Assembly (NCBI RefSeq): GCF_023806125.1
Contig: NZ_JAMSKT010000005.1
Location: 109,073-173,072 of the forward strand
DNA from: Clostridium caldaquaticum
GTDB taxonomy: Bacteria; Bacillota; Clostridia; Clostridiales; Clostridiaceae
Reading direction: 5' to 3'
Length of the DNA: 64,000 bases
The translations under genes and the position numbers were made by a program. The notes below the pieces were generated by a model. The model saw only the letters and a list, made by a program, of their open reading frames with translations, was not told where the DNA came from and ran no database searches. Shown piece by piece: positions 41,778-50,744 of this stretch (its first letter is position 1; the number at the start of each line of letters is the position of its first letter).

Positions 41778-42950
41778 TTACTTAACTCCTCTTCTTTCAA
41801 AGATTGAGTTAATATCAGATGCAGATATTAATTTCTGATAATCTTCATATTTTACATCTTTGTTAAATCCTTTTACAAGCTTTTGCATATCTTCTCCGCC
41901 ATATGCCCAGATTCCTTCATTTTGAACCTTATAAAACTTATTAAATGTATCTTTATCATTAATAACATTTGTTTTTCCTGCAAAGTTAGCAGCTGATCCA
42001 TCTGCTTGTCTTATTACATCGCTGTTACCTTCAACAGCATTTACAATCATAGGTATAGCCATAGCAAAGTTTTCAGTAAGTTCAGATACAAGTGATGCCA
42101 TACGGCCTTCTTCAAAAGCTGTCTTATACGCATCATCTATAGATGCAATAGTAGCAATTTTAACTTTGTCTTTCTTTCCTGCAGTTTCGATTGGCTGGAA
42201 CCAGAAATCTGAACCACCAAAAGTAGCAATAACACCATCAACATCTCCACCTAAAGCTTCAGCCTGTGCAGCAAAGAAAGCTTCATCTGGAAATCCTGGT
42301 ACTTCTTTTACTATTTTTACATCTTTTCCTGCTTTATTTGCTTCTTCTATTGCAGCTTTAGCACCTTTAACACGCTCTACAAATATCGGAACACCAAAAT
42401 TTGCACCACCGCTGGATAATATTAAATTTTTACATCCTGCATCTATGAGACCCTTAGTCATTGCATAACCACCTTCGTAGTCTGACTTTCCTAAGTTAAC
42501 ACCGCCAAGGTAATACTTATTAGTTTTAAATGCAGAATAGATTTCAGTATTCTCGGCAGCTCCATAATAATACATTCCAAGGTCTACAGCTTTTTGAACA
42601 GCTTGTTTACCTGATACATTGTAGTATCCTATAACTCCTTTAGCTCCAGCAGATGCAGCACTTTCAATAAAAGCCAACTCATCTTCAGCAGAATTAAGCT
42701 TTTCAGAATATATAAATTCTACATTGAGATAATTTTGCAGATACTTAAAATACTTCTGCATAGTAATAAACTGTGATGCTGTCGGGTCATAAGTTTCAAC
42801 TGCTATTTTAATTGTTTCCTTCCCATACTTCTCTACTTTTTTTGTTTCATTTCCAGTGTTAGTATTTGATGTTGCTTCAGAATTCTTACAGCCAGCAAAA
42901 CCAACAGTCATTAATCCTGCTAATACTAGTGAAACTAATCTTTTTTTCAT
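41778..42950 (-). CDS. Sugar-type ABC substrate-binding lipoprotein
   Basis: 390 residues from the ATG at 42950 (GGAGGAGGAAAAGAA just upstream; a longer frame exists). The signal peptide ends in GFAGC (lipid Cys21). A type I periplasmic-binding fold follows (IKIAVETYDPTASQFITMQKYFKYLQ; GVIGYYNVSGKQAVQKAVDLG). It has about 60 residues more than RbsB, including a C-terminal extension ending in SIFERRGVK. It lies between the two permease genes of the operon. The ligand is unknown. Confidence 0.88.
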   Translation of the reverse strand: MKKRLVSLVLAGLMTVGFAGCKNSEATSNTNTGNETKKVEKYGKETIKIAVETYDPTASQFITMQKYFKYLQNYLNVEFIYSEKLNSAEDELAFIESAASAGAKGVIGYYNVSGKQAVQKAVDLGMYYYGAAENTEIYSAFKTNKYYLGGVNLGKSDYEGGYAMTKGLIDAGCKNLILSSGGANFGVPIFVERVKGAKAAIEEANKAGKDVKIVKEVPGFPDEAFFAAQAEALGGDVDGVIATFGGSDFWFQPIETAGKKDKVKIATIASIDDAYKTAFEEGRMASLVSELTENFAMAIPMIVNAVEGNSDVIRQADGSAANFAGKTNVINDKDTFNKFYKVQNEGIWAYGGEDMQKLVKGFNKDVKYEDYQKLISASDINSIFERRGVK

Positions 42951-43028
42951 TTCTTTTCCTCCTCCAATTCCTTTTTGCACATAAAGATTATTAATCTTAA
43001 TGCCCCTTATTTAAAATTTTTGTTTATA

Positions 43029-44012
43029 TTATCTTGGCAGCAGTTTTGTACGATAGCTTAAACTTGTCATTAAAACTACTGCTAAGAAAATAACACCACG
43101 AACTATTTGTATAGTTCCAATTGTCAATCCCATCATAGTAAGTCCGTTGTTTAATATTGATATGGTACATGCACCAACTATTGCTGCACTTATTTTACTT
43201 CTTGGGCCTCCAGAAAGAGGCATGCCTCCAAGTACAAGAGCAACCATAACATCTGTTCCTATAGTACCGCCTGTAAGTGCACTTGCTGTATTGGTTCTAA
43301 GTAAGATTACGAAGGCTGCAAGTGCTACGCCTATTCCGCCTATAAAGGATGTCCACATAAATATTTTTGTAGAATTTATTCCTGTAAGTTCAGCAGCTCT
43401 TGGGTTTCCTCCTAACAGCTTAACGCTTTTTCCTAAAGATGTATAATTGAAAAAATATAAACTAATCAGAAAAAACGCACCAAGCAGTATTACATTAAAT
43501 ATTGCCATTTCTGTACTTGTCAGCTTAGGAAGATTATTTAGAAGTATTGTAGTTTCTTTTCCTAGTACTGCTAGTGCCCATGCTGTAATAACACTTCCTC
43601 CAACTATTGTTATAATAAAAATTGGAACCTTAATTGTAGAAAACATAATACCTTTCGCTAAAGCAAGTGCTAGAGATACACCTAGAATTACCAGAAATAC
43701 AACTGCTACACTTCCCCCTGCTTTAGCAGCCTTAGCACCAAGCACTGCTGCAATACATACACAAGCCCCCAGTGACATATCGAAAACTCCTGAACCGAAT
43801 AAAAATACTGCTCCAATTGAAACAAGCGCTGTAACCATTATCTGATTTGTCAAAGACTGAAGATTACGTGCTCCTAAAATATCTCCTCCTGTTAAAATAG
43901 TAAATACTATAACTATAAACAGTAACCCGGCTATAGGTGCCATTTTTACTATAATATCTTTATTAGATGCCTTTGTTCTTTTCTCCGTACTAACATTTAT
44001 CATGTACATCAC
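43029..44012 (-). CDS. ABC transporter permease, CUT2 type (first permease)
   Basis: 327 residues with the family signature MVTALVSIGAVFLFGSGVFDMSLGA near 55-75 and KLLGGNPRAAELTGINSTKIFMWTSFIGG. In place of the usual DLSVG it has DMSLG. It follows the ATPase gene by 22 bases and precedes the binding-protein gene by 78. Confidence 0.89.
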   Translation of the reverse strand: MMYMINVSTEKRTKASNKDIIVKMAPIAGLLFIVIVFTILTGGDILGARNLQSLTNQIMVTALVSIGAVFLFGSGVFDMSLGACVCIAAVLGAKAAKAGGSVAVVFLVILGVSLALALAKGIMFSTIKVPIFIITIVGGSVITAWALAVLGKETTILLNNLPKLTSTEMAIFNVILLGAFFLISLYFFNYTSLGKSVKLLGGNPRAAELTGINSTKIFMWTSFIGGIGVALAAFVILLRTNTASALTGGTIGTDVMVALVLGGMPLSGGPRSKISAAIVGACTISILNNGLTMMGLTIGTIQIVRGVIFLAVVLMTSLSYRTKLLPR

Positions 44013-44034
44013 CCCACTAGGTATTCATTTACAT

Positions 44035-45561
44035 CTATATCATACTCTCAATAACCATGTATTCAGACAATTCTCTGCTTCTTTTGAATTCACCAGATTT
44101 CTGACCGTCTCTTAATATTATTAAGCGGTCGCTCATTCCAATAAGCTCTGGTAGTTCTTCAGAAATCATAATAATAGTTTTGCCCTGCTTTTTCATATTG
44201 TATATAAGCTGATACATAGCTGCTTTTACGCCGATATCAACACCACGGGTAGGGCAGTCTAGTATTAGAATATCGCAGTCTCTTCCAACCCATTTTCCAA
44301 ATACAACCTTCTGTTTATTTCCTCCAGACAAATATTGCACATTCTGATCTATAGATGCACATTTGATTGTTAATTCTTCTACCTGCTTATTAACATAATT
44401 CTTTTCTGCTTTATTAGTTATCATTCCAAATTTATTTTTTATCTTATCAAAACCTGCAGAAACAATATTATCTTTTATACTTGCAGTTAGAACAAGTGCT
44501 TCTGTATCTCTGTCTTTTGAAACATATCCAAACCCTAAGCTTACTGCCTGCTTTGGATTTTTTATTATCTCTCCTGACGGAACATGCTTTACACTTCCTG
44601 CCAGAATTTTTTCATCTCCAAAGATGCATTTACCAAGCTCGTGCATACCACAGTGTGAAAGTCCTCCTATTCCTAATATTTCACCCTTGTACACCTTTTC
44701 TGAGAAGTTAATCAGCATTCCTTTTCCGCTTGTTATATTATCAATTTCAAGTACAACTTCGTCTCGGGTTTCATCTTCATAGTCATCACGGTAGTACTTG
44801 TCTGTCATCTTTCTTCCTACCATGTACTTCTTTATTTCAGAAGCTACCATCTGCTCCTTTGTCATAGTAGTAATAAGCTTGCCATCACGAAGCACAGTAA
44901 GTGTATCGCAGATTTCCATCAATTCTTCTAAATCGTGTGATATAAATACAACAGCTTTATTTTCTTCTTTCATACGCTTCATTATTCCATATATTATCTC
45001 TCTGCCTGTTTGAGAAAGAGCTGTTGTGGTTTCGTCTACAACCAGCATTTCTGGATTCTGGTACATTACTTTTGCAATTTCAACCAGCTTTCTATCCTGC
45101 ATGTTTAATTCATCAATATACCTAGATGGATCTACTCCGGTAAAACCGATATTATCTAAAGCTTCCTTTGCTGCTTTATTCATTTTGCCAGCATTTATAA
45201 ATCCAAAAGTTTTGAATTGTTCTTCATTTCCTAGAAAGATATTTTGAGCTATTGTAATTCCAGGAACTGTACCCATTTCCTGAACAATCATTCCAATTCC
45301 TGCCTTAGCACCTTCAATCATGCTTGAAGGATTATGTTTCTGTCCTTTAAAATACATTTCACCACTTGTTGCAGGCTGCATTCCTGCGGCAATTGATGTA
45401 ATAGTTGATTTACCAGAACCATTTTCACCGATAAGACCTGTAATCTGTCCTCTGTATATGGAAATGTCCACATGATCTAAAGCCACGGTACTTCCGAAAG
45501 TCTTGCATATCTGTACTGCTTTAAATATTGGCTCATTTAAATTCTCATTTGCTGGGTTCAA
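44035..45561 (-). CDS. ABC transporter ATP-binding protein, CUT2/RbsA type
   Basis: 508-residue tandem ATPase. Domain 1 has Walker A GENGSGKSTI and Walker B LVVDETTTALS (Pro of the usual DEPT replaced by Thr), with MQDRKLVEIAKVM as signature region. Domain 2 has YLSGGNKQKVVFGKW and ILILDCPTRGVDIG, where the Walker B Glu is Cys. Domain 1 keeps the key residues, so the complex should still hydrolyse ATP. It is the first gene of the operon; the promoter at 45632-45695 carries GTCG direct repeats. Confidence 0.9.
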   Translation of the reverse strand: MNPANENLNEPIFKAVQICKTFGSTVALDHVDISIYRGQITGLIGENGSGKSTITSIAAGMQPATSGEMYFKGQKHNPSSMIEGAKAGIGMIVQEMGTVPGITIAQNIFLGNEEQFKTFGFINAGKMNKAAKEALDNIGFTGVDPSRYIDELNMQDRKLVEIAKVMYQNPEMLVVDETTTALSQTGREIIYGIMKRMKEENKAVVFISHDLEELMEICDTLTVLRDGKLITTMTKEQMVASEIKKYMVGRKMTDKYYRDDYEDETRDEVVLEIDNITSGKGMLINFSEKVYKGEILGIGGLSHCGMHELGKCIFGDEKILAGSVKHVPSGEIIKNPKQAVSLGFGYVSKDRDTEALVLTASIKDNIVSAGFDKIKNKFGMITNKAEKNYVNKQVEELTIKCASIDQNVQYLSGGNKQKVVFGKWVGRDCDILILDCPTRGVDIGVKAAMYQLIYNMKKQGKTIIMISEELPELIGMSDRLIILRDGQKSGEFKRSRELSEYMVIESMI

Positions 45562-45631
45562 TACTAACTCCTCCTTTTCAATTATCCTTGTAATTGAAAA
45601 ATCCTTATAAAGACTCTCTTAATATGCTTTA

Positions 45632-45695
45632 ATTATAAATTGTTTACATAATAACCTCTGCAACATATACGACCTAGTTATAACACTTTTCCGAC
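45632..45695 (-). promoter_or_regulatory. Promoter of the second CUT2 importer with 22-base direct repeats
   Basis: On the minus strand GTCG (45692-45695) and GTCG (45670-45673) are 22 bases apart, and -10 TATAAT (45632-45637) starts 32 bases after the proximal repeat. These distances are identical to those at the glycosidase operon (22777-22840). The -35 is poor, which is usual for an activated promoter. Confidence 0.6.
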
Positions 45696-45703
45696 TTTTC
45701 AAT

Positions 45704-45747
45704 AAAAAAATCATCCAGGAATTAAAAAATTCCATTGGATGATTTTT
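45704..45747 (-). terminator. Terminator of the kinase/regulator/binding-protein module
   Basis: AAAATCATCCA pairs with TGGATGATTTT, with an inner GGAATT/AATTCC stem. The minus-strand tail is a run of seven T. It lies 4 bases past the stop of the binding-protein gene. Confidence 0.85.
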
Positions 45748-45750
45748 AGA

Positions 45751-47253
45751 TTAATTAATATAATTTGCTTTTGCCCATAGATTAAGCTGCCTCTGCTTTT
45801 CCGCTATAATCTTGTCTATTCCAGCCTCTTTAAGCTTTAAAATAAACTCAGGAAGCACCTTGTCTGGATTAACAGTGCCTGACTCCAGCGGAATAACATA
45901 CTGATTTATTATGTTACTTACAGCGGCTAATTCAGTTTTTACTGGTATAGGATTAAAGGTAAAACCTAATGCTTTAGATTTTACAGCATTCTTGCTGGCT
46001 TCTTTTCTCTCATTATAAAAGTTGGGATTCCACCCTTTCCAAACATATTGCGGATATGGATTTGGAAACTGCCAATAAATATTAAGACTATAACCAGTAT
46101 TTGATATGTCTACTCCTTTTGGATAATCTATTACACCCTCTGTACTTGTTTTAACATAATGCTTGCCCTCAACTCCCCAACTTAACAAATTATTGATATC
46201 CTGATTTGAGTACAATAAATTTAAAAGTTGCATAGCTTTTTCAGTATCTTGCGAACTTTTAGCAATGCCCCACTGTATTTCCTGAACATCCTTTGTTGAA
46301 ATAATAGACTCAGTAAAGCTTATAGTAATAAGATCAATCCCTGCGGTTCTTGAATTTGTTTCAGAAAGTCCTGGATATATAGTAGTCATTGTAGCAAAAG
46401 CTTTATTTGCTTTAAATAAATCAGTATTACCCTCTCTGTTTATAGCTGCATCCTTCATAATATACCCTGCTTCATTCCATTGTCTCATTTTATGCAGCAA
46501 GTCAGCATACTGCTTTGTTTCATAAAAATTTGTAACAGTTAAATCTTTTTCATAGTTTAAAAGCACACCTATACCGTCCCCAAGAACATCTGCATTCCCA
46601 GCGGCTCCAGCAAGCATTGATGTCCAAGATGCAGCAGGTACTATAAGCGGTAAGTCAGGCTCATAAGCTTTCATTAATTTCAATACTCGTTCAAAATCAT
46701 TCAAAGACTTTACCTTGGAAATATCTATTTTATATTTATCAAGTAAATCCTTTCTAACCATCACTCCAAAAGAACTTCTTGGATCCATTGTAGTAGTTAT
46801 TCCATAAAGCCTGCCATTTATTGTTCCTGCTCTTAAGTAATCATTATCAACCACTTTTTTTATATCCTTCCCATAAATATTTATTAAATTATTAAGCGGA
46901 AGAATATATCCTTTATATACATACTCAGTAAAGTTATCACTATATACAGCCAACAAATCTATCTTTTCGTCTTCAGACAACATCAGATTTATCTGCTGCC
47001 TGTAATTTGCTGCAATTATAGGCATTAATTTAACCTTTACATTTATCTTAGGTATAGTAATCTTATTTATCTCATCTTCTACTATTTGTATATCTTTCGG
47101 CATGTTTTCAAATATGGAATAAGCCATAACAGCTTCATAAGGCTTGTTAGCTTCAGGTGCAGTACTTTTCTCAGGTTCACGTGAACATGCTGTAAAAAGA
47201 ATTAAAATAATTACTATAGTTAAATTTATAAAGGAATTTCTTTTATACTTCAT
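45751..47253 (-). CDS. Extracellular solute-binding lipoprotein (CUT1, LipO-type), no permease nearby
   Basis: 500 residues; signal peptide with lipobox FTAC (Cys23) and a two-lobed CUT1 binding-protein fold. It is a paralogue of the protein at 56987-58480: both share PKDIQIVEDEINKIT/PKDLQLVQDEVNKIT, the INLMLS/INLMLA segment, the YDYLRAGTINGRLYG-like motif and GVEGKHYVKT. It lies 9 bases after the regulator gene in a kinase-regulator-binding protein operon that stops at a terminator without permeases. It may feed the channel encoded at 58553-60414 or serve as a ligand sensor for its kinase. Confidence 0.88.
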   Translation of the reverse strand: MKYKRNSFINLTIVIILILFTACSREPEKSTAPEANKPYEAVMAYSIFENMPKDIQIVEDEINKITIPKINVKVKLMPIIAANYRQQINLMLSEDEKIDLLAVYSDNFTEYVYKGYILPLNNLINIYGKDIKKVVDNDYLRAGTINGRLYGITTTMDPRSSFGVMVRKDLLDKYKIDISKVKSLNDFERVLKLMKAYEPDLPLIVPAASWTSMLAGAAGNADVLGDGIGVLLNYEKDLTVTNFYETKQYADLLHKMRQWNEAGYIMKDAAINREGNTDLFKANKAFATMTTIYPGLSETNSRTAGIDLITISFTESIISTKDVQEIQWGIAKSSQDTEKAMQLLNLLYSNQDINNLLSWGVEGKHYVKTSTEGVIDYPKGVDISNTGYSLNIYWQFPNPYPQYVWKGWNPNFYNERKEASKNAVKSKALGFTFNPIPVKTELAAVSNIINQYVIPLESGTVNPDKVLPEFILKLKEAGIDKIIAEKQRQLNLWAKANYIN

Positions 47254-47262
47254 CTCTACCTC

Positions 47263-48858
47263 CTACACACTGCCGTTTTTCTGCCTGTATTCCATTGGAT
47301 TCATTCCTGTATACTTCTTAAACATTTTAGCGAAATGAGAAAAATTAGTATAGCCTACCTTAACAGCAATGCTGCTTACTGGGAAATCTGTCTTTGCTAA
47401 AAGTTCCCTGGCAATATTAAACCGCTCCTGCTGCAAATACTCTGATATTGACATGTTAGTTTCTTTTTTAAATATACGATTCAAATAATCGGGATTTAAA
47501 AACACAAAACTTGCAATATCATCTCTGGTTATTTCCTCTGAGATGTGATCAGATATATATTTCTTAGCTCTATCGACTACAGATTGAGATCTTCCAACAT
47601 CATAAATATATTTCATAGATTTATCTACTACATGAGAAACCCACAGCATAAAAGCTTTAATTGAACTTATAGCTTTAGAGTACAGCTCTTTTGTTTTTTC
47701 ATCGCCTAAAAGCTGATGTGCCTGTATCCCCTTCTGCTTTAATAAAGTATATATCATCTGCAGAAAATCCTGCTGAAATTGATAAAGCATATTAGCATTA
47801 AGCCCTATGCTGTTAACCTGACCTTGCAGAAAACTTTGTATTTCCTCAATAACCTTATCTTTTGAACCTTCATTAAGAAACACCGACCATGGAGCCATAT
47901 CCGGCATTTTTATAGTACTTGCTGGTATTTTTCTGTTATTTAACAAGAATACCTTATTGCTAAAAGCAACGTTATTTTCATCAATTACGACTAACTGATT
48001 AACATTTGATGATAATTCATTAATATAAACTTCATCTCCAATATAACAACATAAATCACAGGATATATATTGATTGCAGGCTTCTATAAACTTCTCACAA
48101 ACTTCTTTCAGCTTTTCTTTTACAACTTTTGAAACATCCGAATTTATAATTACTATAAATCTTTTCTGCTCTAATTTTACAAACTGACCCTTTACACTAT
48201 CCCCGAAAAACTTTTCTGCAGCAATATTCTTAAGAGCAAAATCCATTAAATTTTCTTCCTGAGAATTAAGGTTTTTTCCCCATTGATGAACTTTAATTAA
48301 AACAGGTATCAGCTTCACCCTCTCATTAAACTGAATATTTTTTTCCTTAGCCGCTTCTTCTATTGCTTTTATATCAGAAGCTATAGAGTGATTTATAACA
48401 TCTCTCCAAAAGGTCTCCACTATCATCGCTCGATTTTTATTCCAATACTGTCCAAGCTGACTTTCTTCAGTTAGCTTTCTATCCTTTTTAATTTTATCTA
48501 TAGCTTTCTTTATTACTTCCTCTAACTCATCATAAGGAATCGGTTTTAAGATATAATCCAGACTTCCCAGCTTAAGAGCTTCCTTAGCATATCCAAAATC
48601 AGCATGACAGGTTAAAAAAATACATTCTGTTTTAGAACGATTAGCTCTTACCCATGATAAAAGCTCAATCCCATTCCCTTGAGGCATTTCTATATCGCAA
48701 AGCATAATATCCACTCTATTATTTTCAAACACTTCTTTTGCTTGTCTAATATTAAATGCTGTAAAAACCTCATCTATACCAAGTTTACTCCAATTTACGG
48801 CAGATTTTATACCTTCAACAGCAAAAACTTCATCATCTACTACAATAATATTAAACAT
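47263..48858 (-). CDS. YesN-type response regulator
   Basis: 531 residues: receiver with Asp8/Asp9 and phospho-acceptor Asp55 (MLCDIEMPQG), a middle domain, and a C-terminal AraC-type double HTH (ITRDDIASFVFLNPDYLNRIFKKET; FPVSSIAVKVGYTNFSHFAKMFKKYTGMNPMEYR). It is paralogous to the regulator at 55270. The kinase gene is 18 bases upstream and the binding protein 9 bases downstream. It is a candidate for binding the GTCG direct repeats in this window. Confidence 0.92.
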   Translation of the reverse strand: MFNIIVVDDEVFAVEGIKSAVNWSKLGIDEVFTAFNIRQAKEVFENNRVDIMLCDIEMPQGNGIELLSWVRANRSKTECIFLTCHADFGYAKEALKLGSLDYILKPIPYDELEEVIKKAIDKIKKDRKLTEESQLGQYWNKNRAMIVETFWRDVINHSIASDIKAIEEAAKEKNIQFNERVKLIPVLIKVHQWGKNLNSQEENLMDFALKNIAAEKFFGDSVKGQFVKLEQKRFIVIINSDVSKVVKEKLKEVCEKFIEACNQYISCDLCCYIGDEVYINELSSNVNQLVVIDENNVAFSNKVFLLNNRKIPASTIKMPDMAPWSVFLNEGSKDKVIEEIQSFLQGQVNSIGLNANMLYQFQQDFLQMIYTLLKQKGIQAHQLLGDEKTKELYSKAISSIKAFMLWVSHVVDKSMKYIYDVGRSQSVVDRAKKYISDHISEEITRDDIASFVFLNPDYLNRIFKKETNMSISEYLQQERFNIARELLAKTDFPVSSIAVKVGYTNFSHFAKMFKKYTGMNPMEYRQKNGSV

Positions 48859-48876
48859 AAAAGCTCACCACCAAAT

Positions 48877-50610
48877 CTAATCTATTTGTTTAACAGGAAG
48901 CAAAATTTCAACAAAAGCTCCCTTGCTGTTTTCATTGTTAAAAAATTTAATACTTGCCTCTTGTCCATATAATAATTCTAATCTCCTTTGAACATTCCAT
49001 ACCCCAATATGCTTTCCTTCATTTGAGGCAAGCCTATGACCTGCTCTTAGCTCCTGCAAAATATCATCCGGAAATCCTCTTCCTGTATCGCTGATAATTA
49101 TTTTCATAAATTGCTTTTGTTGATATACATAGTTTATAACCTTTACAGAGATGTGTATTGACTCATCAAGTGTAACACCATATTTAACTGAGTTTTCCAC
49201 GAAATTTTGTACTACAAGGGGCGGTACTTGAACCTCTAAAAGATTTTCTTCCGCTTCAATTTCATAAGTTAAAGAATTAGGGAATCTAAGTTTTTGTATA
49301 TGAATATAATTCTTTACATGCTGAAGTTCCTCCTTTAGAAAGACAAGCTCCATATTGCTTCTGAACATATATCTGAAGTATTTTACCAAACTAAGTGTCA
49401 TCTCTTGAATTAACTCATATTTCTTGGTTTGTGCTAGGCTGTATATAATATTTAAAGAATTCAGGAAAAAGTGAGGATTTACCTGCAGCTGCAGATGTTG
49501 AAGCTCCATTTTCTGTTTGCTTAACTGTTCTTCATAAACACTTATTCTTAAATCATGAATTTGATCTATCATTTTATTGAAAGTTTCATTAACCATTATA
49601 AATTCATCTGAAGTATTATAACGTTCAATTCGAAAATCCAAATTTCCCTCATGAATTCTTTTCATAGCTTTTAAAATCCTTTTTAATGGTACTAATAATA
49701 CATTTCTTAAAAATATAAGACATATAGGAAGTAAGAGAACTGCTCCTACAGCAATAAATGCGGCAACTCTCTGAAGAAAAGGCAGCTTTTCCAGAATTTC
49801 CTCATTTGGTATTAATGCAATCAGTTTAAAATCTCCTTTGGCTGATTTCTCTCCAACAGTTAGATAATTATTATTTTTTCCTGTAAGATAATAATTTTGT
49901 AAATCATGATTTAAATCAATCTTTTCATCATTTATTAATTTTGAAGTAATCATAGGCTCACCAGAATCAGTTATAAGCATGGATGCTCCATTTTCTCCTA
50001 AATTAATAAGCTTAAGCGGAATTAATATTTTTTTTGCACTTATCCAAGCCCCTACATAAACATTATCCACTTTTAAAATTCTGAATAAGTAATATTCCTT
50101 ATCTATTTTTTTTACACTCCATCCTTTTGTGGGGGCACCGCTGTTACTTTTTAATGTATTTCTTATATAGTCTCTTACTTTCTCTCTTTCTGCAAAAGTT
50201 GACCCTTCATTAAATCCTTCTATAAGAGAATCCCTTTTTGCGTTGTATATAAACACTGAATCGGTATTTTTACTCATTAAAACATCCTCTGAAATCCTTT
50301 TACTAAGACGGAACTGAGCCAGATAATAATCGTCTTCATTATTAGTATAGGACATTAACTTAAAGTTATCATCTGTAAGTGCAAGCCTGCTTAAATAAGT
50401 ATCAGTATTTTCCAGTTCTTTATCAATTTGACTCATATAAAGAGATATCATATTTTTATTTGATTCAGCAACCTGATTATGAATAACCTTTATGGCATAA
50501 AAATTATCATATATAAGAAGTGAAATTAACGGTATCATAACGGCAAACAACCCTAATATAAGCTTAAACCTTATCGAATTCCAAGGTATAGAATACTTGC
50601 GAAGTTTCAT
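48877..50610 (-). CDS. YesM-type sensor histidine kinase
   Basis: 577 residues: helix at about 15-36, external Cache-like domain (about 40-280), second helix (about 285-308), HAMP, and kinase core with His380 (LQLQVNPHFFLNSLNIIY), N-box VVQNFVENSVKYGV and G-box ISDTGRGFPDD. It is close to the kinase at 53517, beginning with nearly the same residues (IPWNSIRFKLILGLFAVMIPLISLLIYD). It probably senses a sugar or a loaded binding protein. Its promoter is at 50647-50675. Confidence 0.92.
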   Translation of the reverse strand: MKLRKYSIPWNSIRFKLILGLFAVMIPLISLLIYDNFYAIKVIHNQVAESNKNMISLYMSQIDKELENTDTYLSRLALTDDNFKLMSYTNNEDDYYLAQFRLSKRISEDVLMSKNTDSVFIYNAKRDSLIEGFNEGSTFAEREKVRDYIRNTLKSNSGAPTKGWSVKKIDKEYYLFRILKVDNVYVGAWISAKKILIPLKLINLGENGASMLITDSGEPMITSKLINDEKIDLNHDLQNYYLTGKNNNYLTVGEKSAKGDFKLIALIPNEEILEKLPFLQRVAAFIAVGAVLLLPICLIFLRNVLLVPLKRILKAMKRIHEGNLDFRIERYNTSDEFIMVNETFNKMIDQIHDLRISVYEEQLSKQKMELQHLQLQVNPHFFLNSLNIIYSLAQTKKYELIQEMTLSLVKYFRYMFRSNMELVFLKEELQHVKNYIHIQKLRFPNSLTYEIEAEENLLEVQVPPLVVQNFVENSVKYGVTLDESIHISVKVINYVYQQKQFMKIIISDTGRGFPDDILQELRAGHRLASNEGKHIGVWNVQRRLELLYGQEASIKFFNNENSKGAFVEILLPVKQID

Positions 50611-50646
50611 ATATTTTGAATCTCCTTGTCATAAATTTATAAATTC

Positions 50647-50675
50647 ATTATATATTTAGACAATTAAATATTCAA
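50647..50675 (-). promoter_or_regulatory. Sigma-A promoter of the left kinase module
   Basis: TTGAAT (50670-50675), 17 bases, TATAAT (50647-50652) on the minus strand, about 37 bases ahead of the kinase ATG. No operator-like repeat is seen next to it, so basal expression of the sensor is expected. Confidence 0.7.
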
Positions 50676-50681
50676 TGTAAT

Positions 50682-50710
50682 AAAAAGGATGCCTCATAAG
50701 ACATCCTTCA
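50682..50710 (-). terminator. Terminator of the flotillin/NfeD unit
   Basis: AAGGATG (50685-50691) pairs with CATCCTT (50702-50708) around 10 bases; the minus-strand tail is TTTTTA. It ends the flotillin transcript immediately before the kinase promoter. Confidence 0.75.
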
Positions 50711-50744
50711 AAACTTAAGCTATTTATCTTTCTATCATAATGGA

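Noticed and set aside
42166..43845. Long plus-strand open frames opposite the second CUT2 operon
   Set aside because: Composition follows the antisense of Ala/Ile-rich membrane genes; no start signals and no domain.
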